Part shown: one piece after another, positions 17,907 to 28,234 of the stretch
How the letters are laid out: each line of letters opens with the position of its first letter
Numbering within the stretch: the stretch's first letter is position 1
Assembly: GCF_019649055.1 (NCBI RefSeq)
Contig: NW_026570602.1
Coordinates: 1 to 31,568, forward strand
Source of the DNA: Paramacrobiotus metropolitanus
Lineage: Eukaryota; Tardigrada; Eutardigrada; Parachela; Macrobiotidae
DNA: 31,568 nt
Reading direction: 5' to 3'
The notes under the pieces: generated by a model
Seen by the model: only the letters and a program-made list of their open reading frames with translations
What the model was told of the DNA's origin: nothing
Databases searched by the model: none
Made by a program: the position numbers and the translations under genes

Positions 17907-18539
17907 ATGATTAAATCTTTTCTCATCGGCTGCCGTGCAGAAGAAAATGTTTATAAGCATACTGGAAATCAGAGTGGAGCATCGTTTCCTCATTTTCTGA
18001 CAGTAATGGTTCGACGCTACTTTTCTAACATTGCAAATGCTGTCGGAAAAATTTTAGCTTTTGAGGTTACCTATAAAACTATACCTCGAAACAAAAACGA
18101 ACCACCGATCTGCAAGCAACGTGCCGGTATTAGTGTGGAAGATATCTTTGCGGTAGGTGTTGGTAGAAGTCCACACACTGCAAAACAGGACGCTGCAAAA
18201 AAATTGCTTGCCGTTATTTTAAGAAATTACCATTCTAGATTGCTCGAGTGTTTAGAAAAATCGTCATTTGATCACCCTTTAATTTACCCCAATTTTTTGG
18301 AAAATTTGGCAAACATACTGGGGTTTGATGTTGAATTCAAAAAACTTCTTTCGGCAGAACCCGCTATTTTTAATTATCAGGCCAGTGTTCCTAACGAAGA
18401 AATATTAGTCACCTCAACCGGGTCAACAGTTAACAACGCTAAAGCCGACTCTGCACGACAGTTACTAATTATTATATTGCATAATTATCATAAACAATTA
18501 CTGGAAATTTTGGATTTGCCGCCTTTTATCAGTAGCTGA
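17907..18539 (+). CDS. Protein with two double-stranded-RNA-binding domains
   Basis: 210 residues. dsRBD1 (about 40-105) has the third-helix signature GVGRSPHTAKQDAAKKLLAVIL with the basic KKxAK-type residues (K93, K98, K99). dsRBD2 (about 130-192) is more diverged: VTSTGSTVNNAKADSARQLL. No catalytic domain is attached. Free-standing dsRBD proteins are known in viruses as dsRNA sponges that block RNAi or PKR-type sensing; that role is inferred here. The stop codon is one base before the ATG of the eIF2-beta-like gene on the same strand, so the two are probably coexpressed. No intron in this frame. Confidence 0.82.
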   Translation: MIKSFLIGCRAEENVYKHTGNQSGASFPHFLTVMVRRYFSNIANAVGKILAFEVTYKTIPRNKNEPPICKQRAGISVEDIFAVGVGRSPHTAKQDAAKKLLAVILRNYHSRLLECLEKSSFDHPLIYPNFLENLANILGFDVEFKKLLSAEPAIFNYQASVPNEEILVTSTGSTVNNAKADSARQLLIIILHNYHKQLLEILDLPPFISS

Positions 18540-18540
18540 A

Positions 18541-19150
18541 ATGGCGCCAATTCGCTTGGGGAGTGGAACGCCGCGAAACACATCACCGGAGCCGACCGAA
18601 TCGATATTGTTTTGCGGTGAGGAGCCGCTACCTGGCACAAGTCTTCACAATTTAACACTGACCTTGGTAAGAATACCGGTCTCAAACAGTTTTTGCTCGT
18701 TAAACTATATATCATTTTTGTTCTTTTATACAGCCTTTACCGGTTCCGCTGTTAAATTACCACTACTTCAATACTGCAAAGACGCGTCTGACAAATTTTT
18801 ATCATTTTCGGAACATTATGGAGCAGCAACTGGTTCCACTTCACGTTTACATTGGCTACGCTTTACGAACGTTTGCAATTTGCATGGCAGGAAGTGCTGC
18901 AGATATCGATACGGTTACCGGAAATTCATCGGTAGACGTTTACGATAAATATACATGTTTGGAAATTTATGGTCATTTTCATTTTCGGCAAATTCACCAG
19001 GTTTTAAAAAATTATTTCAAATTTTATGTCCAGTGTCAACACTGTAACCGTTGCGCGACTATTATCGTACGTAAAAGACGCCGTTTATGTGTGTGCTGTT
19101 TTGCTTGTCACTCAAAAGTCTACGTTACCAAGCATGAAGGCTGTGCTTAA
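18541..19150 (+). CDS. eIF2-beta/eIF5-fold protein with intact zinc ribbon, two exons
   Basis: Exon 1 is 18541-18666 and exon 2 is 18734-19150; the 67-bp intron (ACCTTG|GTAAGA ... TTTATACAG|CCTTTA) is phase 0 and gives 180 residues. Residues 60-180 match the eIF2-beta/eIF5 N-terminal core: helix YALRTFAICMAGSAADID (like the family AELGTSGSID), an inhibitor-like linker, HFRQIHQVLKNYFKFYV (like QIENVLRRYIKEYV), then a zinc ribbon C143-x2-C146-x17-C164-x2-C167, the same spacing as eIF2-beta. The lysine-rich N-terminal extension of cellular eIF2-beta is missing; the first 42 residues (exon 1) are unrelated and proline/threonine-rich. It directly follows the dsRBD gene. A decoy for initiation-factor partners is inferred, not shown. 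Confidence 0.75.
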
Positions 19151-20111
19151 CGTTTAAGATGAGCCTGATAAAACAATAAACATCGGACTTGAAAAAATTT
19201 TGGACTGCAGTTACCATGGGATTGCCGGTATATAATTATTATATTCTAACTTACAAATTAAACCACGTATGTCATGCTACTGTTCATTCTACCTTACCGA
19301 ACTACCACAGTTTTCACTAACACCACGTACGCCAGCGAGGTAACCATGTAGCTCCTATGGTCAGCATCAGTGGTCAAATGGTCAATGTAATATATATATA
19401 TATATAGGTATATTAAGAATACTTGAGTGCTGGTGGCCGGTATTCATATTTATCGTACCGCATATGGTCGTCTGTATTTTGCCATATTGTCAGTGTGATA
19501 CACAAATGCAGATATTTTAAGAATCGGGCGCTCATTGGAGGTAATTGAACGGACATTTTATCTTACGGTCAGTAATATTTCATCATATGGTCAGTATGGT
19601 TAAATTTATGTTCGGTAATATTTCTTTGAGGTTCGGTACAATGGGAAAAACATTACTCAGCAATATTTTCAGACCAATCTTCTTAAATTTTTTTACCTCT
19701 GATTTATTAATAATTACATATTTTCATTTTTGCACTTGTAGATACAACGGTATTGCACGTAAAGGGCACTTTATTTAATTATTTTTATGGAATTTATTTC
19801 AGGAACGGAATTTATTTTTATAAAAAGCCAACTAAACTAAAAGAAGCTAAAAAACGCAAGAATACAATCAGAATTATAGGAGAAACTCGTACCACCATTA
19901 ACAGAAGAATTACAATATGGTCAAAATAAAATGTGGTCATATGGTCAAAAAACAAATGCGTAAGCAAATCAATTGATAAGAGAACGCAAAAACAGCAGTT
20001 GCAATTTTAGAATAATCCATTTAAACAGCAAGAAATTTATTTTTCAAGATGATTCACATCGCCGGCTTGGCGAATTTACACTGTTACGCCGATAGCAACC
20101 AAAGCAAAATG
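19151..20111. other. Intergenic region with scattered TATGGTCA words and a TA run
   Basis: Between the converging eIF2-beta-like and glycoprotein genes. TATGGTCA or close variants occur near 19358, 19463, 19565, 19585, 19917 and 19937. A short (TA)n run lies near 19390. No gene recognised; open frames here lack protein features. Confidence 0.55.
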
Positions 20112-23100
20112 TTAATTCTCTTCATGTCTGAATCTCTCACAACTACGCCACAACCGAATGCCACTGGCAGCAGCGCCTTCGTTTTCCCGGGCCAAAGTGT
20201 CATAAATGACGCTGGCGGAATATGCAGCCATCCCGCGATGGAATTCCGGTGTGTTGGCGCTCTGGGACCACACGTTGGAGAGTCGCATCGTGCGCGGGTC
20301 CAGGTTGTGAGCGAACGACTCCATCACCGATCCGCGCTGTTGCCGTTCTGACGAAATTCAGGAAGTTAGTTATTTAAATTATTTTTTTACTGGTAAACGA
20401 TAGCAAAGCAGATTACATATGATTGTACCTTCATCTTCCAAATCAACAGCGCTAAGAAACAGTTCATCGTCGCCGATGTTGCCGTTGCTAACGGACTCAC
20501 TTCCGCTGGCGGCACCGTTCTCTGCTGAGGGTGAGACCAATGTATGTGAACTTATGATTGATAATTTTTTATCCATATGGGTACGAATTAAGACAGATAA
20601 ACTTAGTTTTCGTCTGGTTAGCGCAGTTCTTATCTATTCTTACACTATTTTAATTTCTGTGATTTTTATCAAAAACACATTTCATACCTTCGGGTTGCTC
20701 GCCGGGGCCGACATAATTTTCATTGTTGAGATTGTGAGGAGCGTCTTCTTCAACGGGGGCAGAAGGTTCGGCCGTCCGATGGAAAAAACTGCGGATTTTC
20801 TCGCGCTTGCGGAAAAGCAGGAAAGCTCCAATTAAAACGCATCCAATAATAGCAACTGTGACGCCGACCACACCACCTACACCAAATTCCAAAGGTGGCG
20901 GAGTTGGTTGCCCTGTAAAACACGATGGGCATGGAGGGCAGACGTGTACTACAACGCATTGTTTTTCATATTAACAGCAAAGTATAGAAGAAGCGGCAGT
21001 GGCACTGCTCACCCGTCTCGTTGTTAGTGTTGCGTCCCACAGTGGAGTTATCATCATGCACATGAATGAAAGTTGCATTTTTATTATTCACCACATCAGA
21101 CGAAGAAGAAAAATTAAAAAGCGAATTCTCCGCAAAATCAACTGATATATACGCCGTGTCGTTGATTATAAAATCAGCAAAATCCATTACTAATTGCGAC
21201 GAATTTTCCTGACTCCATGAAACAAGGCCAGATAAATTCGACGATTCAAAAAACGACGTGTAATCCAAATCAACGGAGGTTGATTCCAGCGACTTATTGC
21301 TGTCTCCATCGAAAGCAATAGATACAGTAAAATTAATCGCCGCGTTTTCTGACGCTTTCTCAGGATATACAGCGCTATATTCTGACGAAGTTGACACAGC
21401 AATAGCTTCCCCGGTTTCATTAAAATGAGACGGTCGCGGATAATTCGGAATCAATTGACTGCTCGTATTTTTTATGAAATTAATAACCGAGGAATTCGCA
21501 CTAACATTTTTTGACACACTCTCGATTCTAAACGAGAATTTTTCCTCGCGTTCCATTATGTAAACTTTTTCTGTCTTTTCAATCTGACTTTTATCATTAA
21601 CGATTTCTGACTGCGTGTCTTTAATCAGGTGCTCTGACACGTTTAAACTAGACGTCACCACGGGGTGATTATCCGCATATTCAATGGAAACAGACGGCTC
21701 TGTATATAACGAGGATAATGCTGAAATTGCGGTGGGATAGTAAGTGGTCACGAAAGATAACTCAGCGGTAACCAGATCTGGGTCCAGAGGTTGTGGATCA
21801 GTAATTGCAGATGAATCATAAAAGTCTACACGTTCAGGGGACGTTGTCACGCTCATAGCTTTCACCGGCAGACTTTCACTGACCGTACTTTGAACTGTAC
21901 TGGAATAATCGTCCTTACCATCAGTAGTATCATGTGTCGAGACATCGACAGCCGCCTGCGTGGAAGACCAATGAAGTGGAACCGTATGTGTTTCGGAGGG
22001 TGTGGTCGCGCTAATCCATGGTGGGAAAATGGGTGGCAGATCCATCCAGTGACAGCATGGTGCGTGCGAGCAGCCTTTACGTAAGTCTGTAAGTCAAAAA
22101 CTAATCTTTCAAGATTAATCCTCTTTAAATACTGTTTGTAAAAACAAAAGCAGAATATCATACCTAATATCTTAGAGAATAATTCCGTTATTCGCCCTTG
22201 CACATAAACCTGAATTTTTATTCATTATTAATTTTAACGTTTTGTTTTTTATTGGCATTAACCTGGTTGACTAACGCCTACCTGCGGTTAATCCGCACTC
22301 TTGCCTATAGTTAGTCGTAGTTTACTTATGGTCGTCCGATCATCTACATTTTCTTCGACTCTTAATTGTGTCCTTCTAGATTAGCGAATAAAAATGAAAT
22401 TCAGTCAGAAAAAAACCTACTTTGGAAAAAGTATTTTTAACGAGAAATAGTGCGGCAGAGGTAATAGTTTAAAACATTGTCGGTCGTAGTTTTACGTATG
22501 GTCAACCGTAATTTCACCTATGGCCTCACATACTTTTAGTTTTACATAGAGGCAGCCATACTTTCAGCTATGGTCTAACGTACTTGTTCCTATGGTCACC
22601 TCGTGATACGTACCAGCGTCGATACTAAAAATAAAATTCAGTAATAAATAAAATCAACTTTGGGAACAGCATTTTCAGCGCGCCAATGTGCGGCAGCAGT
22701 AACAGTTTTAAATATTACCGATTGTAGTTTTACATATGGTCAACCGTAATTTCACCTATAGTCTAACATACTTTTAGTTTTACATAGAATCAGCCATACT
22801 TTCACCTATAGTCTAACGTACTTGTTCCTATGGTCACCTCGTGATACATACCAGCGCCGATACAAAAAATGAAATTCAGTAATAAATAAAATCAACCTCG
22901 GGAACAGCAGTTTCAGCGCGCCAATGTGCGGCAGCAGTAACAGTTTTAAATATTACCGATTGTAGTTTTACATATGGTCAACGGTAATTTTACCTATAGC
23001 CCACAATACTTTTAGCTTTACATAAAATCAGCCATACTTTTACCTATGGTCTAACGTACTCGTACCTATTGTCAGCTCGTGATACGTACCAGCGCCGATA

Positions 23101-23673
23101 CAAAAAATTAATTTCAGTTATAAATAAATCTACTTTTAGATCATCATTTTGAACGAGCAAATATGCGGCGGCAGTAACAAATTTCAATTTTTTCGGTCGT
23201 AGTTTTTCGTATGGTCAACCGTAATTTTACCTATAGTCTAGCAGACTTCTTGTTTTTCATAGAATCAAACCATTCTTTTATCTATGGTCTACCGTACGTT
23301 TATCTATGGTAACTACATGTTACGTACCAGCGCCGCAGCGAGAGATGGCCCTAACACCGAGTTGCTCAATACACTCCAGTTCTCGGCAACGGTGTCCGTC
23401 AAAGGTCGTGCCGGAAAGAACAATGACTTGCAAATCCGGAAAATTTAAAGTCGGACGCCAGTTGGGCAGCACATAAATGCCGGAATTGCTCATGTCCAGA
23501 ATGCGAACACCGGAAACTATATCTTTCGGCTGGTTGTCCAAAGGCCATGTCGTCACGCGATGGTCATTACATTTCCATAGGGCTGCAGTACAAATGCAGA
23601 ATCGCGGGCATTGTACAGAATTTGCAGCTGACAAAGCAGCTGCTAAAACGATCACACAAAGTCCCAGCCACAT
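20112..23673 (-). CDS. Five-exon membrane glycoprotein: signal peptide, LRR cap, mucin-like stalk, TM helix, tail
   Basis: Exons 23673-23328, 22086-21013, 20912-20688, 20524-20429, 20347-20112; all junctions are GT-AG and every phase fits (1,1,1,1), giving about 658 residues. The ATG at 23673 follows a non-ATG open stretch and gives a clean signal peptide (MWLGLCVIVLAAALSAANS). Next is an LRR N-terminal cap (CPRFCICTAALWKC) and one or two LRR-like strands with Cys pairs. Exon 2 encodes a 357-residue Ser/Thr/Asn-rich ectodomain with many N-glycosylation sequons. Exon 3 has the transmembrane helix (VGGVVGVTVAIIGCVLIGAFLLF) followed by KREK. The tail has no known signalling motif. This looks like an animal surface receptor or adhesion protein, and could also serve as a virion glycoprotein. 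Intron 1 is 1.24 kb and full of repeats. Confidence 0.78.
22260..23335. repeat. Tandem array of ~238-bp units inside intron 1 of the glycoprotein gene
   Basis: About four copies start near 22483, 22721, 22958 and 23196, each opening (C/G)GT(C/T)GTAGTTTT(A/T)C(A/G)TATGGTCAACCG and ending with a (T/C)GTGATACGTACCAGCG-like block. Each copy holds two to three TATGGTC words. The last copy runs into exon 1: its end block contains the splice donor of exon 1 (minus strand, G|GTACGT at 23327), so the other copies duplicate that donor-like site. A partial related stretch is at 22310. Confidence 0.8.
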
Positions 23674-23694
23674 GTTGGCGTACGCAAAAAACAA

Positions 23695-25602
23695 TAATTA
23701 AACAACCAAAATTTCAATAAGAAACCGAAATGCACCAGAAGAAATTATCCTGAAGCAGTTAGCAATTGTAAGCTTGGGGAAATACTTCGATCGATCAGTG
23801 CCACAACTGATTTGAATTTCTTTCAGTGACAATCAAAGATAAAAATTGTAGCCAGTGCTTGTAATTCACGAGTCATGTCTATTGAAGGATCGGTGTTTTC
23901 TCTGTTTCCTCTTATTTTTGTAACTATGGTACGCTTCTACTGATAAGGATGCGTGGGAACAGCAAAATAATCGCCATTCCTAACTCCTCATTTGCTAGTT
24001 TTTTTCTGCATCGCTTAACAGCTTGTCAACAGCTGGCGCCTATGATGAAGTTGGCGCGTCTACCGATTTATACCGTTCGGGTTCAATGCAAAGCACCAGG
24101 ACGATACAACCCCGCAGAAATTTGTCGTTAACCGCTACTCTGCTTGTATCGGTTTTATCTCTACCGCAAAATAAAGTGTAAGTCGTGTTGATATAGGTAT
24201 TTAAAAAATGGTTTTATCTTACTTTTTAAGTATTTTATTTATTTTTAAGTAAGTTTTGAATATCCGTAATTTGTGCACGTAATATTAATTTACTTCTTTC
24301 AAATAAAAATTTAATTACTCGGTGTTGCAATACTATCTACGGTTTGTACCGTACGTAAGGTGATTTGTACCGTGTTTAGTGTTCCGATTATCGTAATGCG
24401 GTGATTTAATAATTAAAAATATACCTGTGTTTCCAGGTTCCACTTTGTCGTTATAATTATTTTTATGAATTACGGTTTTCGTAATTGATAGTTTTTGACC
24501 CAGGTTGGATGCGCGTAATCTTGAATTATGGATGTGATAATATTCTAAATTATTGTTATCGATGCAAAGGTACGTACGCACGTATCATTCCTCTCACATG
24601 TTGAAGCAATGTTTCCCCCTGCGCTTGCTTGTGTAAAGAAAATATTATCTGCTCTTATGCTCTAATAATATTTTGTGATAGCCCCCGTACGTACTGTACT
24701 GTAGTGCACAAAGAGCGAATACACGCCGATGCAACAGGTGCAACAATGTACGAGTACGTATGTACGTAATAGAGTGTGCTTAATTTACTGTACGCTTGAT
24801 GTTTGCATACTGCACATTAATGAATACTACACGAGATTTACTAGTGGGGTGATAATTTACGGTATCTAATAGATAATGCTCAACCTTACTGTAGAACATA
24901 GACGGCGGTATTATTGTAAGGCGCTGATCACAGGCACCGGCGATGAAATGTGCGACAGTTTAATGCAGAAATTGGGCCGTCTACCGGCGGAAGCAGCATG
25001 TATTTTTAGAACGGCATTCTTGATAACGTAACAACCACCAATCTGCCCGTAGTTCCATATGCCTGATTGATTCACGCTTCTGCGGGCGCGCATGACAGGG
25101 ACCTTATTAAATGCAGGAGATCACGTTCTCAATAAAAACAGTTGATATCATAAAGGCATACCATCCCGGGAATTGTGGCACGTTTATCACACGGCGAGAT
25201 TGTCATTTTATTTGCAGAATAAATCTCATCATTATCTTCATTAGTGTACTATGTAACCAATACTATTTCTGCTGTTTAATGCATAAATCCGCCATAAGAA
25301 GGAAATAGGTCTGTTTGAAGAGGTGCACGGAAACCGCTATTTATCGAAAAATATAAATGTAGCTGTATCATATTTCTACTTAACGCTGAAATAGCCAGCG
25401 TAATACCGCGTCATTGTCTCTGGCACAAACTTATCGTCCGGCGTTTATCGTCTTGGTGGTGAAAATGGAGATGGCTCTCACTATAGCTCACTATACCGCT
25501 TAATTATGGCTCTCACTATACCTTGATTGGTTTATAAACCAGCCACTACTCTTGTAAGCTATATCATCTGATTTAGTTCTGGCTCCCGGGCGCAGACTCG
25601 AA
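23695..25602. other. 1.9-kb region without a recognisable gene
   Basis: AT-rich DNA with many GTACGTA-like words (near 24348, 24570, 24690, 24755). No intact open frame with protein features, no clear exon chain, no TATGGTCA array. It includes the upstream region of the glycoprotein gene, in which I see no strong TATA box. Confidence 0.5.
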
Positions 25603-27075
25603 ATTACTAATCACCTGAAAAAAATTGCAGGCGCTCTAATTGTTCTGGCACTTTCTCTGGTAGTGGCGGTGGGCGGTAAGTAATGTACATACCGCACATA
25701 AGCTGAGATGCGGCTGCGGGACTGTGCGCGCGCCCATTGTACTTGTAATATTGATAACATAACATTTAAACCACCAAGTTTTTTATTCCGAAATTGTACA
25801 GTAATAACGTTGTTGCTGAAGTGCAGGCCAAGCTGATGTGTCTGTTTCCGGCTACCAGTATGTGGCGACCAGTCTGTGGTGTGGACGGGACCACCTACAG
25901 CACCGACCGCCAGGCCGGATGCCAAGGTCAGTTCACTTTACGGGATTGGTCTGGTACAATGTACAAGGTACAATCTTTCGGACTCTCATAAACCCAGCAT
26001 ATTTTCCACTTTTGTAGCGCATATCTGCTGAACCTTCTACGCCTTGATTAGGAGTAAGCGTAGCGCACGAGGTCACTGCAGCAACGTACAGCCCAGGATC
26101 GCTTTCTATACTCTACAGTACTCTCCTGGGTCGCGTGCCCACAGCTGTGGTCAACAGTGGCGAACAGAAGTCGGCTAGCGTTCCGGTGGAGCTGAATCTG
26201 GCCAATCTAAAGTAGGAGCTGGCGCGGCAGAATCTGAGCGATGAAGACGACTACGACGATTAGAAATACTTCGGTAAGTCACTTGTAAGTTGTACTTACG
26301 AGAAACATACGAGTACATGTCGGCGGCTGCATCTACTGCCGCGTTGATGCAGGTAGTAATTCGCCGATAATACCGGGAAGATCGAGCTTAAGTGTCTGAG
26401 GAGTTTGTTTATTAATTTTTGTTGATCATGAATGGGTGATTGTGCGCCGAACACGGCTGTCGCGATAGAACGCTGCCTATCGGGGAATTTTGACGGGGTC
26501 TAGTGTTGAGCTGGCTGTTTACTTATGTGCAAATCAAATGCCGCTTGTGTTCCGATGTCCCAGCTCACTGCAACATATGCAAATTTGCATAATTGTCGGC
26601 GAATACCGGGCAGCTGAACTATCGATATCCTAGTATACATAATTTGTAAAACAGTTTAGCAGTTGCTTATACACTACTTTTCAGTCTAACAACAGTCTTT
26701 CAACCCTACACTAGACAATGGTGAACCGAGCAAGTGTGGCATGTACGACGTGGACTACAGCAATGCCACCCAGCTGTATACTTTTCAGCCAAAGCACACG
26801 CGTACGATAGCGTGCCAGCATGGATGATACATCGAGGTACATCGGTGTATGATACATCGGTGTACAAGAAGACCGCGGCGACGGAATGGAATTTGGTCTG
26901 TGCGGGGGATTTCTCCTCTAGTCATCGAGTTAATGTGGTTCTTGGCGTAGCAGCGGCACACCACGGCCCGTTCTGAGCACCAGTGATCTGCACTATGGAA
27001 TGGGCATCCGTACGTGGCAACGATGGGAACACCTATGGCAATCGATGCGCTGCCAATGCCGCCGGTATGCCATTT
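25603..27075 (+). pseudogene. Decayed multi-exon Kazal-domain (secreted protease-inhibitor type) gene
   Basis: Remnant exons on the plus strand: a signal-peptide exon (25603-25675, AGALIVLALSLVVAVG, donor GTAAGT) without an ATG (ATT where one is expected); a Kazal exon (about 25818-25926, RPVCGVDGTTYST... CQ, donor GTCAGT) where an expected Cys is Arg; an acidic linker exon (about 26127-26274, SASVPVELNLANLK) with two in-frame TAG stops; an exon near 26715-26830 (EPSKCGMYDVDYSNATQLYTF), phase-compatible with the previous donor, then a stop; and a second Kazal piece (26995-27069, GNDGNTYGNRCAANAAG) also missing a Cys. The parental gene encoded a secreted Kazal protein. Stops, lost cysteines and a lost start show it is dead. 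Confidence 0.7.
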
Positions 27076-28234
27076 GCGGGAACTAGTCATATCTAATTAA
27101 ATAGCAATTATGCCGAGTATGATCAACAGTGTGCGAATACGTAACAGATTATGTCAAATAACTGTTCGGCTGCAGGTGTTGAAGTGGTTCACTCCGTAGA
27201 TTGCTGAAGTAATACCGCGCGGATTGCAATTAACATATAAATCATCTTTATTTCCTTAACTAAAGAGTCGAAATCATCTTCTTCATCTATTTTGACTGCA
27301 CTGCTCCATTCAGTGCCAACAAAATTTGTAAAATACCGGCAGTTTTTTGGTTGCGGGATTTTTGTTGGCACACTCGAAATATTAATTAAAAAATAATATT
27401 GAATTTTTTGGTTAATCTTCAGCATATCTGGGGATGCAGCGCCGTGCCGTTGACCTTTACCGGCGTCATCGATACTGTCACGCCCTCGGCGGCTTTCCGC
27501 TAGCCGGAGCTCTCAGTGACACACTGCTCATCGTTTTCCTGCTCTTCCATGTCCTTCTCTTTGTCGGACGCGATCTTGACTGGATCGTGGTTTTATCCCA
27601 TGTAGGGACGAAATTCGATTGCTAAACAGTTTTTCATATTTTCGTGTGTTGCTGTTTTTCACAACAGCAGCTGTCCACTGTTAACGGCTCTGTGCCATTT
27701 ATATGAGTCCTGTAAACTGTACGCTGTAAAGATAAATTAATTTAAATATGTGCAAATTACAGTTATCTTTGTCCCGCGGAGGGGATACTGTATTGGGTCA
27801 CAGTATGATCGATAGATAGCATTTCCTAAATGATGAAGCTGGTCTTTTTATTCAGACAATGCCGACTAACGTAACTACATGCATGTGTTGATAGAGCGTA
27901 ATGAAAAAGACTGAAGAAGCTTGACCTATTTACCGAAGAAGTTTTGTATCGCTCTCTCCTCTAATGCATACCAAAGTATTCCAGGTACTGATCCGGCAAG
28001 CTGCAGCGTCAGGGCAATTGTATCCTTAATGAGGTTTCTCTCTGAAAATTATGCTGCGAGAAGATAACAATACTCTACTGTCATCACTACCCACAGCAGT
28101 AACAGATAACCGGTAAAACCCGGATTCTAGCGCCATGGCAACTTGAACTACTCCTGGGTATTTAGATAAACACTTTACAAGCAATAACGTCAGTATTCGC
28201 ACTGTGAAATTAATTTATTTTACAAACGTTGGCA
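27076..28234. other. 1.1-kb region without a clear gene
   Basis: AT-rich sequence. On the minus strand, 27440-27600 reads as an acidic exon-like stretch (KEKDMEEQENDEQC) interrupted by a TAG stop, possibly another exon fossil. The rest shows nothing recognisable. The last 30 bp lead to the JmjC ATG; no TATA box is apparent. Confidence 0.4.

Noticed and set aside
24333-25308. Short open frames on both strands in the 24-25-kb region
   Set aside because: No conserved motifs, no exon borders in phase; AT-rich background.
27440-27600. Acidic exon-like stretch on the minus strand
   Set aside because: Contains an in-frame stop and has no partner exons that I could place; noted only as a possible fossil.
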